Shown here: piece after piece, positions 41,152 to 50,337 of the stretch
Layout: each line of letters opens with the position of its first letter
How positions within the stretch are numbered: position 1 is the stretch's first letter
Assembly: GCF_008973465.1 (NCBI RefSeq)
Contig: NZ_WBXN01000004.1
Location: 2,666,001 to 2,730,000, forward strand
Reading direction: 5' to 3'
DNA from: Streptomyces sp. SS1-1
GTDB lineage: Bacteria > Actinomycetota > Actinomycetes > Streptomycetales > Streptomycetaceae
DNA: 64,000 bases
Translations under genes and position numbers: made by a program
Notes under the pieces: model-generated
Databases searched by the model: none
What the model saw: only the letters and a program-made list of their open reading frames with translations
Told to the model about the DNA's origin: nothing

Positions 41152-42441
41152 ATGACTGCCGACAGTACGGTCACTCCCGGGCGGGCGCGCTGGAACGCCT
41201 TGTTCCAGGGGTTGCAGAAGATGGGGCGCAGTCTGCAGCTCCCCATCGCCGTGCTGCCGGCGGCGGGCATCCTGAACCGGCTGGGGCAGCCGGATGTGTT
41301 CGGGGACGACGGTCTGGGCTGGACCGATGTGTCGCGGGTGATGGTGGGTGCGGGCAGTGCGCTGCTCGACGGGTCGCTGGGGCTGCCGCTGCTGTTCTGT
41401 GTGGGTGTGGCCATCGGCATGGCGCGCAAGTCGGACGGTTCGACGGCGCTGGCGGCGGTGGCGGGGTTCCTCGTGTACTACACGGTGCTGCGGCAGTTCC
41501 CGGACGACTGCGCGGAGGGCTCCAAGGCGATCCCGAACGTGGGCTGTCAGTTGCAGGACGGCTCGGTGACGGTCTTCGAGTTCCAGAACCCGGGGGTGTT
41601 CGGCGGGATCGTCATGGGGTTGCTGACGGCGTTCTTCTGGGCGCGCTATCACCGGACGAAGCTGGTGGACTGGCTGGGCTTCTTCAACGGCCGGCGGCTG
41701 GTGCCGATCATCATGGCGTTCGTGGCGATCCTGTTCGCGGCACTGTGTCTGTGGGTGTGGCCGCCGATCGGTGACGCGCTGGAGAGCTTCAGCGACTGGA
41801 TGAGCGGGCTGGGCGCGTGGGGTGCGGGTGTCTTCGGTCTGGCGAACCGGGCGCTGCTGGTGGTGGGTCTGCACCAGTTCCTGAACGTGCCCATCTGGTT
41901 CCAGTTCGGGACGTTCACGACGCCGGACGGGCGGGTGGTGCACGGTGACATCAACATGTTCCTGGCGGGCGACCCGGACGCCGGTCAGTTCACCTCGGGG
42001 TTCTTCCCGATCATGATGTTCGCGCTGCCGGCGGCGGCGCTGGCGATCACGCACTGTGCGAGGCCGGGGCGCCGCAAGGAGGTCGGCGGTCTGATGCTGT
42101 CGGTGGCGCTGACGTCGTTCGTCACGGGGATCACGGAGCCCATCGAGTACTCGTTCCTGTTCGTGGCGCCGCTGCTGTACGCGGTGCACGCGGTGCTGAC
42201 GGGTGTGTCGATGGCGGTGACCTGGGCGCTGGGGGTGCATGACGGGTTCAGCTTCTCGGCGGGGCTGATCGACTACGTCATCAACTGGAACCTGGCGACG
42301 CGGCCGTGGGCGATCGTCCCGATCGGTCTGTGCTTCGCCGTCCTCTATTACGTGATCTTCCGTTTCGCGATCACCAGGTTCGACCTGAGGACGCCGGGGC
42401 GGGAGCCGGAGGAGGAGGTGGAGGACGTCACGAAGGGCTGA
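41152..42441 (+). CDS. nagE1: GlcNAc PTS EIIC permease NagE1
   Basis: 429 residues, ten or so TM helices, EIIC of the glucose-family PTS. It has LPIAVLPAAGILNRLGQPDVFG at the start, MARKSDGSTALAAVAGFLVYY, NGRRLVPIIMAF, the conserved GITEPIEYSF and a C-terminal EEEVEDVTKG. It closely resembles the neighbouring nagE2 product. The cytoplasmic EIIB is encoded separately (nagF). It transports N-acetylglucosamine with phosphorylation. Divergent from nagF across a dre site; the AGGGG ribosome site is followed by ATG 41152. Confidence 0.88.
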   Translation: MTADSTVTPGRARWNALFQGLQKMGRSLQLPIAVLPAAGILNRLGQPDVFGDDGLGWTDVSRVMVGAGSALLDGSLGLPLLFCVGVAIGMARKSDGSTALAAVAGFLVYYTVLRQFPDDCAEGSKAIPNVGCQLQDGSVTVFEFQNPGVFGGIVMGLLTAFFWARYHRTKLVDWLGFFNGRRLVPIIMAFVAILFAALCLWVWPPIGDALESFSDWMSGLGAWGAGVFGLANRALLVVGLHQFLNVPIWFQFGTFTTPDGRVVHGDINMFLAGDPDAGQFTSGFFPIMMFALPAAALAITHCARPGRRKEVGGLMLSVALTSFVTGITEPIEYSFLFVAPLLYAVHAVLTGVSMAVTWALGVHDGFSFSAGLIDYVINWNLATRPWAIVPIGLCFAVLYYVIFRFAITRFDLRTPGREPEEEVEDVTKG

Positions 42442-42552
42442 CCGTCCGTGAGGGGCTCCGGGGGGCCTCCACAAAGGTCCGAATAAGGCGGGATAACGGT
42501 CCGGGCAATGCTCGGGAATCGCGGGTTCCTTATCGCACCTTCATCGTGTACA

Positions 42553-42568
42553 ACAGGTCTACACCACT
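42553..42568. promoter_or_regulatory. dre site 1 upstream of nagE2
   Basis: ACAGGTCTACACCACT matches the DasR operator consensus. It is followed one base later by a second, oppositely oriented site. Confidence 0.85.
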
Positions 42569-42569
42569 G

Positions 42570-42585
42570 AGTGGTGTAGACCACC
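42570..42585. promoter_or_regulatory. dre site 2 upstream of nagE2
   Basis: AGTGGTGTAGACCACC lies head-to-head with site 1. Together, sites 1 and 2 make a longer inverted repeat (GGTCTACACCACT-GAGTGGTGTAGACC), consistent with tight DasR repression. Confidence 0.88.
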
Positions 42586-42603
42586 ACCCGATGGAGGAAG
42601 TCT

Positions 42604-43857
42604 ATGAGCACCGCCACCTCGCCAACGGCGGCCCCCACGAAGAAGTGGGGATCAGGCCTGATCCAGGGCCTTCAGAAGGTCGGCCGCAGCCTTCAGCTCC
42701 CGATCGCCGTGCTTCCGGCCGCCGGTCTGCTGCTCCGTTTCGGCCAGCCCGACGTGTTCGGCGCGGACGGACTCGGCTGGGACAAGGTCGCCGCCGTGTT
42801 CGCCACCGCGGGCGGTGCGATCTTCGACAACCTGCCGATGCTGTTCTGCATCGGTGTGGCGATCGGCTTCGCCAAGAAGGCGGACGGCTCGACCGCCCTG
42901 GCCGCCCTCGTCGGCTTCCTCGTGTACAGCAACGTCCTCAAGGCGTTCCCGGTCACCGAGGCGAAGGTCCAGGACGGCGCGGACATAGCCGCGACCTACA
43001 ACAACCCTGGTGTCCTCGGCGGCATCATCATGGGTCTGCTGGCCGCCGTGCTGTGGCAGCGCTACCACCGCAAGAAGCTGGTGGACTGGCTGGGCTTCTT
43101 CAACGGCCGCCGGCTCGTGCCGATCATCATGGCCTTCGTCGGCACCGCGATGGGCGTCTTCTTCGGTCTGGTCTGGGAGCCGATCGGTGAGGTCATCTCC
43201 GACTTCGGCGAGTGGATGACCGGTCTCGGCGCCTTCGGCGCGGGTCTGTTCGGCCTGATCAACCGTGCGCTGATCCCGGTCGGCATGCACCAGTTCGTGA
43301 ACACCGTCTCCTGGTTCCAGCTCGGCGACTTCAAGGACGCCGCCGGCGGGATCGTCCACGGTGACCTGAACCGCTTCTTCGCCGGTGACCCGACCGCCGG
43401 TCAGTTCATGTCCGGCTTCTTCCCGATCATGATGTTCGGTCTGCCGGCCGCCGCCATCGCCATCGCGCACAGCGCCCGCCCCGAGCGCCGCAAGGCCGTG
43501 ATGGGCATGATGGTCTCGCTGGCGCTGACCTCCTTCGTGACCGGTGTGACCGAGCCGATCGAGTTCGCGTTCATGTTCATCGCCCCGGTGCTGTACGTGA
43601 TCCACGCGGTGCTCACCGCCCTGTCGATGGCGATCACCTGGGCGCTCGGCGTCCACGCGGGCTTCACCTTCTCCGCGGGCTTCATCGACTACGCGCTCAA
43701 CTGGAACCTGGCGACCAAGCCCTGGCTGATCATCCCGATCGGCCTGGTGTTCGCCGCGATCTACTACGCCGTCTTCCGCTTCGCCATCACGAAGTGGAAC
43801 CTCCCCACCCCGGGCCGCGAGCCCGAGGAGGAGGTCGAGGACCTCACCAAGGCGTGA
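42604..43857 (+). CDS. nagE2: GlcNAc PTS EIIC permease NagE2
   Basis: 417 residues; ATG 42604 with GGAGGAAG. EIIC of the glucose/GlcNAc PTS, about 60 percent similar by eye to nagE1, with LPIAVLPAAGLLLRFGQPDVFG, FAKKADGSTALAALVGFLVY, VTEPIEFAFMFIAP and C-terminal EEEVEDLTKA. NagE2 is known to be the main GlcNAc transporter in S. coelicolor, with its expression under DasR and two dre sites immediately upstream as here. Its GC usage is the most conserved-looking of the pair. A bidirectional terminator follows. Confidence 0.93.
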   Translation: MSTATSPTAAPTKKWGSGLIQGLQKVGRSLQLPIAVLPAAGLLLRFGQPDVFGADGLGWDKVAAVFATAGGAIFDNLPMLFCIGVAIGFAKKADGSTALAALVGFLVYSNVLKAFPVTEAKVQDGADIAATYNNPGVLGGIIMGLLAAVLWQRYHRKKLVDWLGFFNGRRLVPIIMAFVGTAMGVFFGLVWEPIGEVISDFGEWMTGLGAFGAGLFGLINRALIPVGMHQFVNTVSWFQLGDFKDAAGGIVHGDLNRFFAGDPTAGQFMSGFFPIMMFGLPAAAIAIAHSARPERRKAVMGMMVSLALTSFVTGVTEPIEFAFMFIAPVLYVIHAVLTALSMAITWALGVHAGFTFSAGFIDYALNWNLATKPWLIIPIGLVFAAIYYAVFRFAITKWNLPTPGREPEEEVEDLTKA

Positions 43858-43871
43858 GCCCCACGGCATGA

Positions 43872-43908
43872 CGAAGGCCCCGGAACCGGGAGGGTTCCGG
43901 GGCCTTCG
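43872..43908. terminator. bidirectional terminator after nagE2
   Basis: CGAAGGCCCCGGAACC (43872-43887) pairs perfectly with GGTTCCGGGGCCTTCG (43893-43908), a 16-bp stem. Confidence 0.9.
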
Positions 43909-43913
43909 CCGTG

Positions 43914-44666
43914 TCAGATCTCGTACGTCCGGCCGGGTGCCGCCAGCGTCACCGGGCCGTCGTAGACCTCGCGCGCGTCCGCCAGGTTGACCTCGGGGTC
44001 GGTCCACGGCGGGATGTGGGTGAGGACCAGGCTCCGGGCGCCCGCGCGAGCCGCCGACTGCCCCGCCTCGCGCCCGTTGAGGTGCAGGTCGGGGATGCTC
44101 TCCTTGCCGTGCGTGAAGGCGGCCTCGCACAGGAACAGGTCGGCGTCGCGGGCGAGTTCGTCCAGGGCGGTGCTGATGCCCGTGTCGCCGGAGTAGGTCA
44201 GCACCCGGCCGCCGTGCTCGATCCGGATACCGTACGCCTCCACCGGGTGGGCCACGCGTTCCGTGTGCACCGTGAACGGGCCGATGTCGAAGGTGGACGG
44301 CTTGACCGTGTGGAAGTCGAAGACCTCGCTCATGGACGAGGCGGTGGGGGTGTCCGCGTAGGCCGTGGTCAGACGGTGCTCGGTGCCCTCGGGACCGTAG
44401 ACCGGGATGGGGTCGCAGCGGCCGCCGTCGTGCCGGTAGTAGCGCGCCACGAAGTACGCGCACATGTCGATGCAGTGGTCGGCGTGCAGGTGGCTGAGGT
44501 AGATCGCGTCGAGGTCGTAGAGACCGCAGTGGCGCTGCAGCTCGCCCAGGGCGCCGTTGCCCATGTCGAGGAGCAGCCGGAAGCCGTCGGCCTCGACGAG
44601 GTAGCTCGAGCAGGCCGATTCCGCGGACGGGAACGACCCCGAGCAGCCGACGACGGTGAGCTTCAT
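43914..44666 (-). CDS. MBL-fold metallo-hydrolase (RNase Z-like)
   Basis: 250 residues; ATG 44664-44666 after GGAGG. The metal site is LSHLHADHCIDM (HxHxDH); TYSGDTG supplies the bridging Asp and VLTHIPPW the later His. LTVVGCSGSFPS at the N-terminus is typical of beta-lactamase-fold hydrolases close to RNase Z and cyclic nucleotide phosphodiesterases. Substrate specificity is not clear from sequence. It is convergent with nagE2 and has its own promoter region upstream of position 44666. Confidence 0.87.
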   Translation of the reverse strand: MKLTVVGCSGSFPSAESACSSYLVEADGFRLLLDMGNGALGELQRHCGLYDLDAIYLSHLHADHCIDMCAYFVARYYRHDGGRCDPIPVYGPEGTEHRLTTAYADTPTASSMSEVFDFHTVKPSTFDIGPFTVHTERVAHPVEAYGIRIEHGGRVLTYSGDTGISTALDELARDADLFLCEAAFTHGKESIPDLHLNGREAGQSAARAGARSLVLTHIPPWTDPEVNLADAREVYDGPVTLAAPGRTYEI

Positions 44667-44888
44667 GAAACAGAAACCTCCGCTGGCGGAAATCCGAAGA
44701 TCGGGGATGGGGGGCGTCGGGGGTCGTGCGGTCCGTCGAGCGTAAGGCGCGAAACCTCCGGTCGCTCCTCCGCACAGCTCTGTTGTGGGCGAACTCACCT
44801 GCGGTGTCACGCGTTCGGCTGGACCCGGGGCGTACGGGAGGTGCGCGGAGGCGCGCGGCCCGGGGTGGGCGCCGGTAGCGTCGTGCGT

Positions 44889-45362
44889 ATGGACACGTCA
44901 TGGTGGCCGGCGCTCGGCGCGGTCGTGCTGCTCGCGTTCGTCGCCACGCTTGTGGACGGGTGGGGGCGGGGGCGCAGGCCGCGGCGGGGGCGTGAGGCGC
45001 GGCGGACCCGGCCGCCGGGGCGGCCGCTGAAGCGGGGGCGGGGGCCGGGCCGGCTGCCGGAGCCGGCGGAGATCTGGTGGGCGAACGTGCCCTACGAGGA
45101 CCGGCCGGGGGCCAAGGACCGGCCGTGTCTGGTGCTGGCGGTGCGCGGGCAGCGCGTCACGGTCGCCAAGATCACCAGCAGGAACCGCGCCGGGCGCGGC
45201 GATGTCATCGCGCTGCCGCCGGGGTCGGTCGGGGACGCCGGGGGCCGGGCGAGCTATCTGGAGACGGGTGAGCTGCGGGTCGTCCCGGTGCGGGACTTCC
45301 GGCGGCGGGTCGGGGTGATGGACCCGGCCGTGTGGGACCAGGTCCGTCACCTGTCGAAGTGA
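44889..45362 (+). CDS. membrane-anchored PemK/MazF-like protein
   Basis: 157 residues. The N-terminus (DTSWWPALGAVVLLAFVATLVD) is a TM helix, followed by a strongly basic linker (RGRRPRRGREARRTRPPGRPLKRGRG). The C-terminal 100 residues resemble the PemK/MazF toxin fold: EIWWANVPYEDRPGAKDRPCLVLAVRG, VTVAKITSRNR and a C-terminal DQVRHL. MazF enzymes are cytoplasmic RNases paired with antitoxins. Here no antitoxin gene is adjacent and the domain is tethered to the membrane, so an ordinary toxin role is doubtful. It is convergent with cysM, 12 bp apart. Confidence 0.78.
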   Translation: MDTSWWPALGAVVLLAFVATLVDGWGRGRRPRRGREARRTRPPGRPLKRGRGPGRLPEPAEIWWANVPYEDRPGAKDRPCLVLAVRGQRVTVAKITSRNRAGRGDVIALPPGSVGDAGGRASYLETGELRVVPVRDFRRRVGVMDPAVWDQVRHLSK

Positions 45363-45374
45363 CCCGCGGGGGCG

Positions 45375-46609
<1,235 letters not shown>

Positions 46610-46723
46610 GGGTCGGGGCTCCTGTCGGGAGTAGTCGGTCGGGGGCGCGCGGCAGCGCTGGGACAGCCGTGGTGCGTGAGTGCGGCGCCGCGGCTCACGG
46701 CCGGACGGCGGCAGGGTGTCGCG

Positions 46724-46819
46724 TCAACAGATGGCGCTGGCGAGCCTGCACAGGTCGACGTGCAGCCGCGCCACGAGCAGCATGCCCGGCGTCTTCCCGC
46801 TCACGTCGTGGAGAACCAT
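46724..46819 (-). CDS. cysteine-responsive leader peptide
   Basis: 31 residues from ATG 46817-46819, with sequence RLHVDLCRLASAIC at the end and a Cys at the last position. This matches the type of short streptomycete leader peptides placed before sulfur and cysteine genes, annotated as putative leader peptides. TACGAT lies 6 bp upstream of the ATG, a good -10, so the mRNA is likely nearly leaderless. Translation stalling at Cys codons when cysteine is low would influence the following cysO-cysM. This is an inference from composition and position. Confidence 0.8.
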   Translation of the reverse strand: MVLHDVSGKTPGMLLVARLHVDLCRLASAIC

Positions 46820-46935
46820 GGGGTCATCGTATCGATTCCCGGTCCGGGTCCTGGAATGTGATCCCACATCGCGGACGGTGACGGGTCGCTTGGTGAGACC
46901 GGGCCGCGCGGACCGGGTCGTACGGGGCCGGGTCG

Positions 46936-47358
46936 TCAGTAGGACTCGACGATCCTGACCTCCTCCTCCGTGACCTCGCCCTCGAGGATGCGGAAGGAGC
47001 GGAACTGGAAGTCGCCGAGGCCGTCGGTGTCGGCCGTGGAGACGAGGACGTAGTGGGCGCCGGGCTCGTTGGCGTACGAGATGTCGGTGCGCGAGGGGTA
47101 GGCCTCGGTGGCGGTGTGCGAGTGGTAGACGATCACCGGCTCCTCGTCGCGGTCGTCCATGTCGCGGTAGAGCTTGAGCAGGTCGCCGGAGTCGAACTCG
47201 TAGAACGTGGGGGACATCGCCGCGTTCAGCATGGGGATGAAGCGTTCGGGGCGGTCCGATCCGGCCGGGCCCGCGACGACTCCGCACGCCTCGTCGGGGT
47301 GGTCCTTGCGCGCGTGGGCGACGATCTGGTCGACGAGGGCCTGGGTGATGGTCAGCAT
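46936..47358 (-). CDS. mec: JAMM/MPN metalloprotease (Mec-type)
   Basis: 140 residues; ATG 47356-47358. The JAMM motif is complete: Glu in HPDEACGVV, then YHSHTATEAYPSRTD (HxH-x7-S-x2-D) for zinc. Mec of M. tuberculosis releases cysteine from the CysO-cysteine adduct, and it could also cleave the Met-Ala from the CysO precursor. Upstream of the leader peptide and cysO, on the same strand. Cytoplasmic zinc peptidase. Confidence 0.92.
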   Translation of the reverse strand: MLTITQALVDQIVAHARKDHPDEACGVVAGPAGSDRPERFIPMLNAAMSPTFYEFDSGDLLKLYRDMDDRDEEPVIVYHSHTATEAYPSRTDISYANEPGAHYVLVSTADTDGLGDFQFRSFRILEGEVTEEEVRIVESY

Positions 47359-47377
47359 GCGGCCAGGATAAGCAGAG

Positions 47378-47414
47378 GGGCCGCCCCGTACCGAGGGTTG
47401 GTACGGGGCGGCCC
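47378..47414 (-). terminator. terminator after the amino-acid permease gene
   Basis: A perfect 15-bp stem GGGCCGCCCCGTACC/GGTACGGGGCGGCCC with a 7-nt loop lies between the permease stop and the mec start. Confidence 0.85.
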
Positions 47415-47516
47415 ACATGCCGGACGTGCGGTCACGTCCCGGGAGGCGCGGGCGTCCTGAGCGGCGGCGCGGGGGGCACCACGAGCGCTCCCCGCGACCG
47501 GACGTCCGCGCGCGGA

Positions 47517-48956
47517 TCAGCCGACCTTCTCCAGCTCCGGCTCCTCGCCGCCGCGCGTGGCGATGCCCGGGTTGCGGCTCTTGAGGACCGACCAGCCGAC
47601 ACCGAGGGCGACGGCCCAGCCGGCGGCGACGTACAGGCAGACCCGCGCGTCCTTGTCGTACGCGATCATGCAGGTCACGAGGATGAGGAAGAGCAGCGCG
47701 ACCCAGCTGAAGAGGGCCCCGCCGGGGGCGGGGAAGGAGGAGGCGCGCAGCCGGCCGGCGTCGACGGCACGGCGGTAGCGGATGTGGCTGACGAGGATCA
47801 TCATCCAGGTCCAGATGCCGGCCGCGGTGGCGACGGAGGTGACGTAGGTGAACGCCTTCTCCGGGACGACGTAGTTGAGGATCACGCCGATGCCCATGAG
47901 GGCCACCGAGACGGTGATGCCGATGGCGGGCGTCTTGCGGGCGTTGAGCCGGGCGAAGGCCTTGGGGGCCTCGTTGTTGGCGGCGAGGCCGCGCAGCATC
48001 CGGCCGGTGGAGTACATGCCGGAGTTGCAGGACGACAGGGCCGCGGTGAGGACCACGAAGTTGACGATGCCGGCGGCGAGCGGGATGCCGATCTTGCCGA
48101 AGGCGTGCACGAAGGGGCTCTCGCCGGCGGAGAACTCGGTCCACTTCACGACGGAGAGGATCACCAGGAGCGCGCCGACGTAGAAGACGATGATGCGCCA
48201 GGGCAGCGTGTTGATGGCCTTGGGCAGGGTCTTCTCGGGGTTCTCGGACTCGCCCGCGGTGACGCCGACGAGCTCGACGGCGAGGTAGGCGAACATGACG
48301 CCCTGGAGCGTCATCAGGCTGGAGCCGATGCCGTTGGGGAAGAACCCGCCGTGCGACCAGAGGTTGGAGGCGGCGGCGGTGTCACCGGCGTCCGAGAAGC
48401 CCAGGGTGAGCACGCCGAGGCCGATGACGATCATGCCGATGATGGCCGTGACCTTGACCATCGAGAACCAGAACTCGACCTCGCCGAAGATCTTGACGGA
48501 GATGAGGTTGACGCCGAAGAGCACCACGAGGAACACCAGGGCGCTGACCCACTGCGGGATGTCCGGGAACCAGAAGTGGATGTAGATCGCGGCGGCCGTC
48601 AGCTCGGCCATGCCGGTGACCACCCACATGAGCCAGTACGTCCAGCCCGTGACGAAGCCGAAGAAGGGGCCCAGGAACTCCCGGGCGTACTCGGCGAAGG
48701 AGCCGGAGACGGGCCGGTACAGGAGCAGCTCGCCCAGGGCCCGCATGATGAAGAAGATGACGACGCCCGCGAGGGCGTACATGAGGATGATGCTGGGTCC
48801 GGCCTTTGCGATGTTCGCACCGGCACCCATGAACAGGCCGACGCCGATGGCGCCGCCGATCGCGATCATCTGGACCTGACGGCTGCCGAGGCCGCGCTCG
48901 TACCCCTCTTCGGGGGCGCCCGTGGCCGTCGTGTCGCTGACCTTCGAAGAGGTCAT
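47517..48956 (-). CDS. APC-family amino-acid permease
   Basis: 479 residues, twelve TM helices; ATG 48954-48956 with AGAAAGG (an in-frame ATG at 48977 is an alternative). The N-terminus MIAIGGAIGVGLFMGAG and the RPVSGSFAEYAREFLGPFFGFVTGWTYW region belong to the amino-acid transporter subgroup that includes D-serine/D-alanine/glycine (CycA) and GabP-type permeases. It should import an amino acid with protons. The gene stands alone, and the upstream 351-bp region to position 49307 contains another terminator and its promoter. Substrate not assignable. Confidence 0.87.
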   Translation of the reverse strand: MTSSKVSDTTATGAPEEGYERGLGSRQVQMIAIGGAIGVGLFMGAGANIAKAGPSIILMYALAGVVIFFIMRALGELLLYRPVSGSFAEYAREFLGPFFGFVTGWTYWLMWVVTGMAELTAAAIYIHFWFPDIPQWVSALVFLVVLFGVNLISVKIFGEVEFWFSMVKVTAIIGMIVIGLGVLTLGFSDAGDTAAASNLWSHGGFFPNGIGSSLMTLQGVMFAYLAVELVGVTAGESENPEKTLPKAINTLPWRIIVFYVGALLVILSVVKWTEFSAGESPFVHAFGKIGIPLAAGIVNFVVLTAALSSCNSGMYSTGRMLRGLAANNEAPKAFARLNARKTPAIGITVSVALMGIGVILNYVVPEKAFTYVTSVATAAGIWTWMMILVSHIRYRRAVDAGRLRASSFPAPGGALFSWVALLFLILVTCMIAYDKDARVCLYVAAGWAVALGVGWSVLKSRNPGIATRGGEEPELEKVG

Positions 48957-49307
48957 GGTGTGTGCGCCTTTCTCCATGCCGACCCGGGCCTTTCGTCGGC
49001 CGCGGATCGGGTCTCGATCCCCCCGGATTGCTGGAGCTGTGCCCGGCCGGCGGTCCGCCGGCCCTGTGGCGCACCCGGCCGAACATTCGGGTGGTGCTCG
49101 GCGGGCGGTCGTGAAGATTTATCACGGCTGCAACGGCGATCGGAGGGGGCCCGTGTGGCGCATCCCACAGGGAGAACCGGACAAAATCACCGCCGCCCCG
49201 CATAGCGGGTGGCGGCGGTGACGGGATCGTTATCCGGATTTGAGCGTCCGCTGAGCGAACACAGAACCATCACATATCGGCATGAAGGGTCGCGGGAGCG
49301 GGCTGGA
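48957..49307. other. 351-bp spacer between permease and DUF2017 genes
   Basis: No gene is present. It contains a terminator hairpin at 49187-49221 for the clpS-DUF2017 unit and presumably the permease promoter in the half nearer 48957. Apart from the AT-richer stretch around 49110-49125 (GAAGATTTATCACG), no conserved element is recognised. Confidence 0.5.
49187..49221 (-). terminator. terminator of the clpS-DUF2017 operon
   Basis: TCACCGCCGCCCCGC pairs with GCGGGTGGCGGCGGTGA (one bulge) around an ATA loop. On the minus strand it is followed by TTTTGTCC. Confidence 0.85.
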
Positions 49308-49916
49308 TCAGGGCATGAGGGTGGCGACGAGGGTCTCCTGGAGGCCGCCGAGCCACAGATAGGCCATCACCATCGGCTTGCGGGAGTCCTCGTCGGGGAG
49401 GCGGTACAGCAGATCGGCGTCGTCCTCGTCGGTGATCTCCAGCCGGGACCCGATGGCCAGGCGCAGGTCGTTGAGGGCGCTGAGCCACTGCTGGGACTCC
49501 TCGGTGGACAGCTTCAGCACCGCGGCGCCGTCGCCGGCGCTCCCGGCGCTGAGCGCGTCCAGGGTGCGCACCACCGCGAGGGCGTTCTCCCGCTTGCCGG
49601 CGCGCAGGTCGTTCTCCGTGTAGCGGCGGAACTCGGCGGAGTACGCCCGCTGTTCCTCGGCCTCCTCGGCCTGCGGGGTGCCCTCGGGGTCGCCGTAGGC
49701 GTCGGGGAACAGGCGCTTGAGCACGGGGTCGGAGGGCGGCTCGCTGGGGCCCTCGGCGAACAGCTCGGCGAGCGGGTCGTCGGAGGCCTCGCCGGCCGGG
49801 CCGGGTCCGATGAGCTCCAGCAGCTGGACGGCCAGCGACCGGATGATGGAGATCTCGACGTCGTCGAGAGCGACGGCGGCGCCGCCGCCGGGGACGGGTT
49901 CGAAGGTTCCTGGCAT
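49308..49916 (-). CDS. DUF2017 family protein
   Basis: 202 residues. The family pattern runs through most of it: VALDDVEISIIRSLAVQLLELIG, RRYTENDLRAGKRENALAVVRTLDAL and LNDLRLAIGSRLEI, followed by a C-terminal MVMAYLWLGGLQETLVATL. DUF2017 genes lie behind clpS in actinobacteria, as here (13 bp), pointing to a role linked to N-end-rule or Clp proteolysis. The biochemical activity is unknown. Acidic and mainly helical. Confidence 0.9.
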   Translation of the reverse strand: MPGTFEPVPGGGAAVALDDVEISIIRSLAVQLLELIGPGPAGEASDDPLAELFAEGPSEPPSDPVLKRLFPDAYGDPEGTPQAEEAEEQRAYSAEFRRYTENDLRAGKRENALAVVRTLDALSAGSAGDGAAVLKLSTEESQQWLSALNDLRLAIGSRLEITDEDDADLLYRLPDEDSRKPMVMAYLWLGGLQETLVATLMP

Positions 49917-49928
49917 GGAGACGATTCG

Positions 49929-50246
49929 CTACTTCCGGTCCTGCTGGAGGGTGGCCCACAGGCCGTAGCCGTGCATGGCCTGCACGTCGCGTTCCATCTC
50001 TTCGCGGGATCCGCTGGAGACGACCGCCCGGCCCTTGTGGTGGACGTCGAGCATGAGCTTGGTGGCCTTGTCCTTGCTGTACCCGAAATACGTCTGGAAG
50101 ACGTACGTCACGTAGCTCATGAGGTTGACCGGGTCGTTGTGGACGATCGTGACCCAGGGGACGTCGGGCTCGGGGACGGCGAACACTTCCTCCGCCGGCT
50201 CGGTGCGTTCGATCTCTAGGGGAGCGGGTGACGTCACAGTGCCCAT
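49929..50246 (-). CDS. clpS: ATP-dependent Clp protease adaptor ClpS
   Basis: 105 residues; ATG 50244-50246. The ClpS core is [49 protein letters not shown]. The Asn-Asp of HNDPVN and His of VHHKG form the pocket that holds N-degrons. The leading 30 residues are a flexible arm that docks on the Clp ATPase. ClpS delivers N-end-rule substrates to ClpA/C with ClpP. Weak ribosome site. Divergent from pncB, with DUF2017 as the downstream partner. Confidence 0.95.
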   Translation of the reverse strand: MGTVTSPAPLEIERTEPAEEVFAVPEPDVPWVTIVHNDPVNLMSYVTYVFQTYFGYSKDKATKLMLDVHHKGRAVVSSGSREEMERDVQAMHGYGLWATLQQDRK

Positions 50247-50300
50247 GCTGCCACCGCAGGGGGGTGGTCGCACAAATCCCCGGCCCCGGCCACCCCCAAA

Positions 50301-50315
50301 TCGTCAGACTGACGA
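50301..50315. promoter_or_regulatory. perfect palindrome upstream of pncB
   Basis: TCGTCAG-A-CTGACGA lies midway between the divergent clpS and pncB starts. It resembles a dimeric repressor site; an NAD-pathway regulator such as NrtR is possible, but I have no consensus in hand to test it. Confidence 0.55.
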
Positions 50316-50337
50316 AATGGGGGTACGATGCGTGGCC

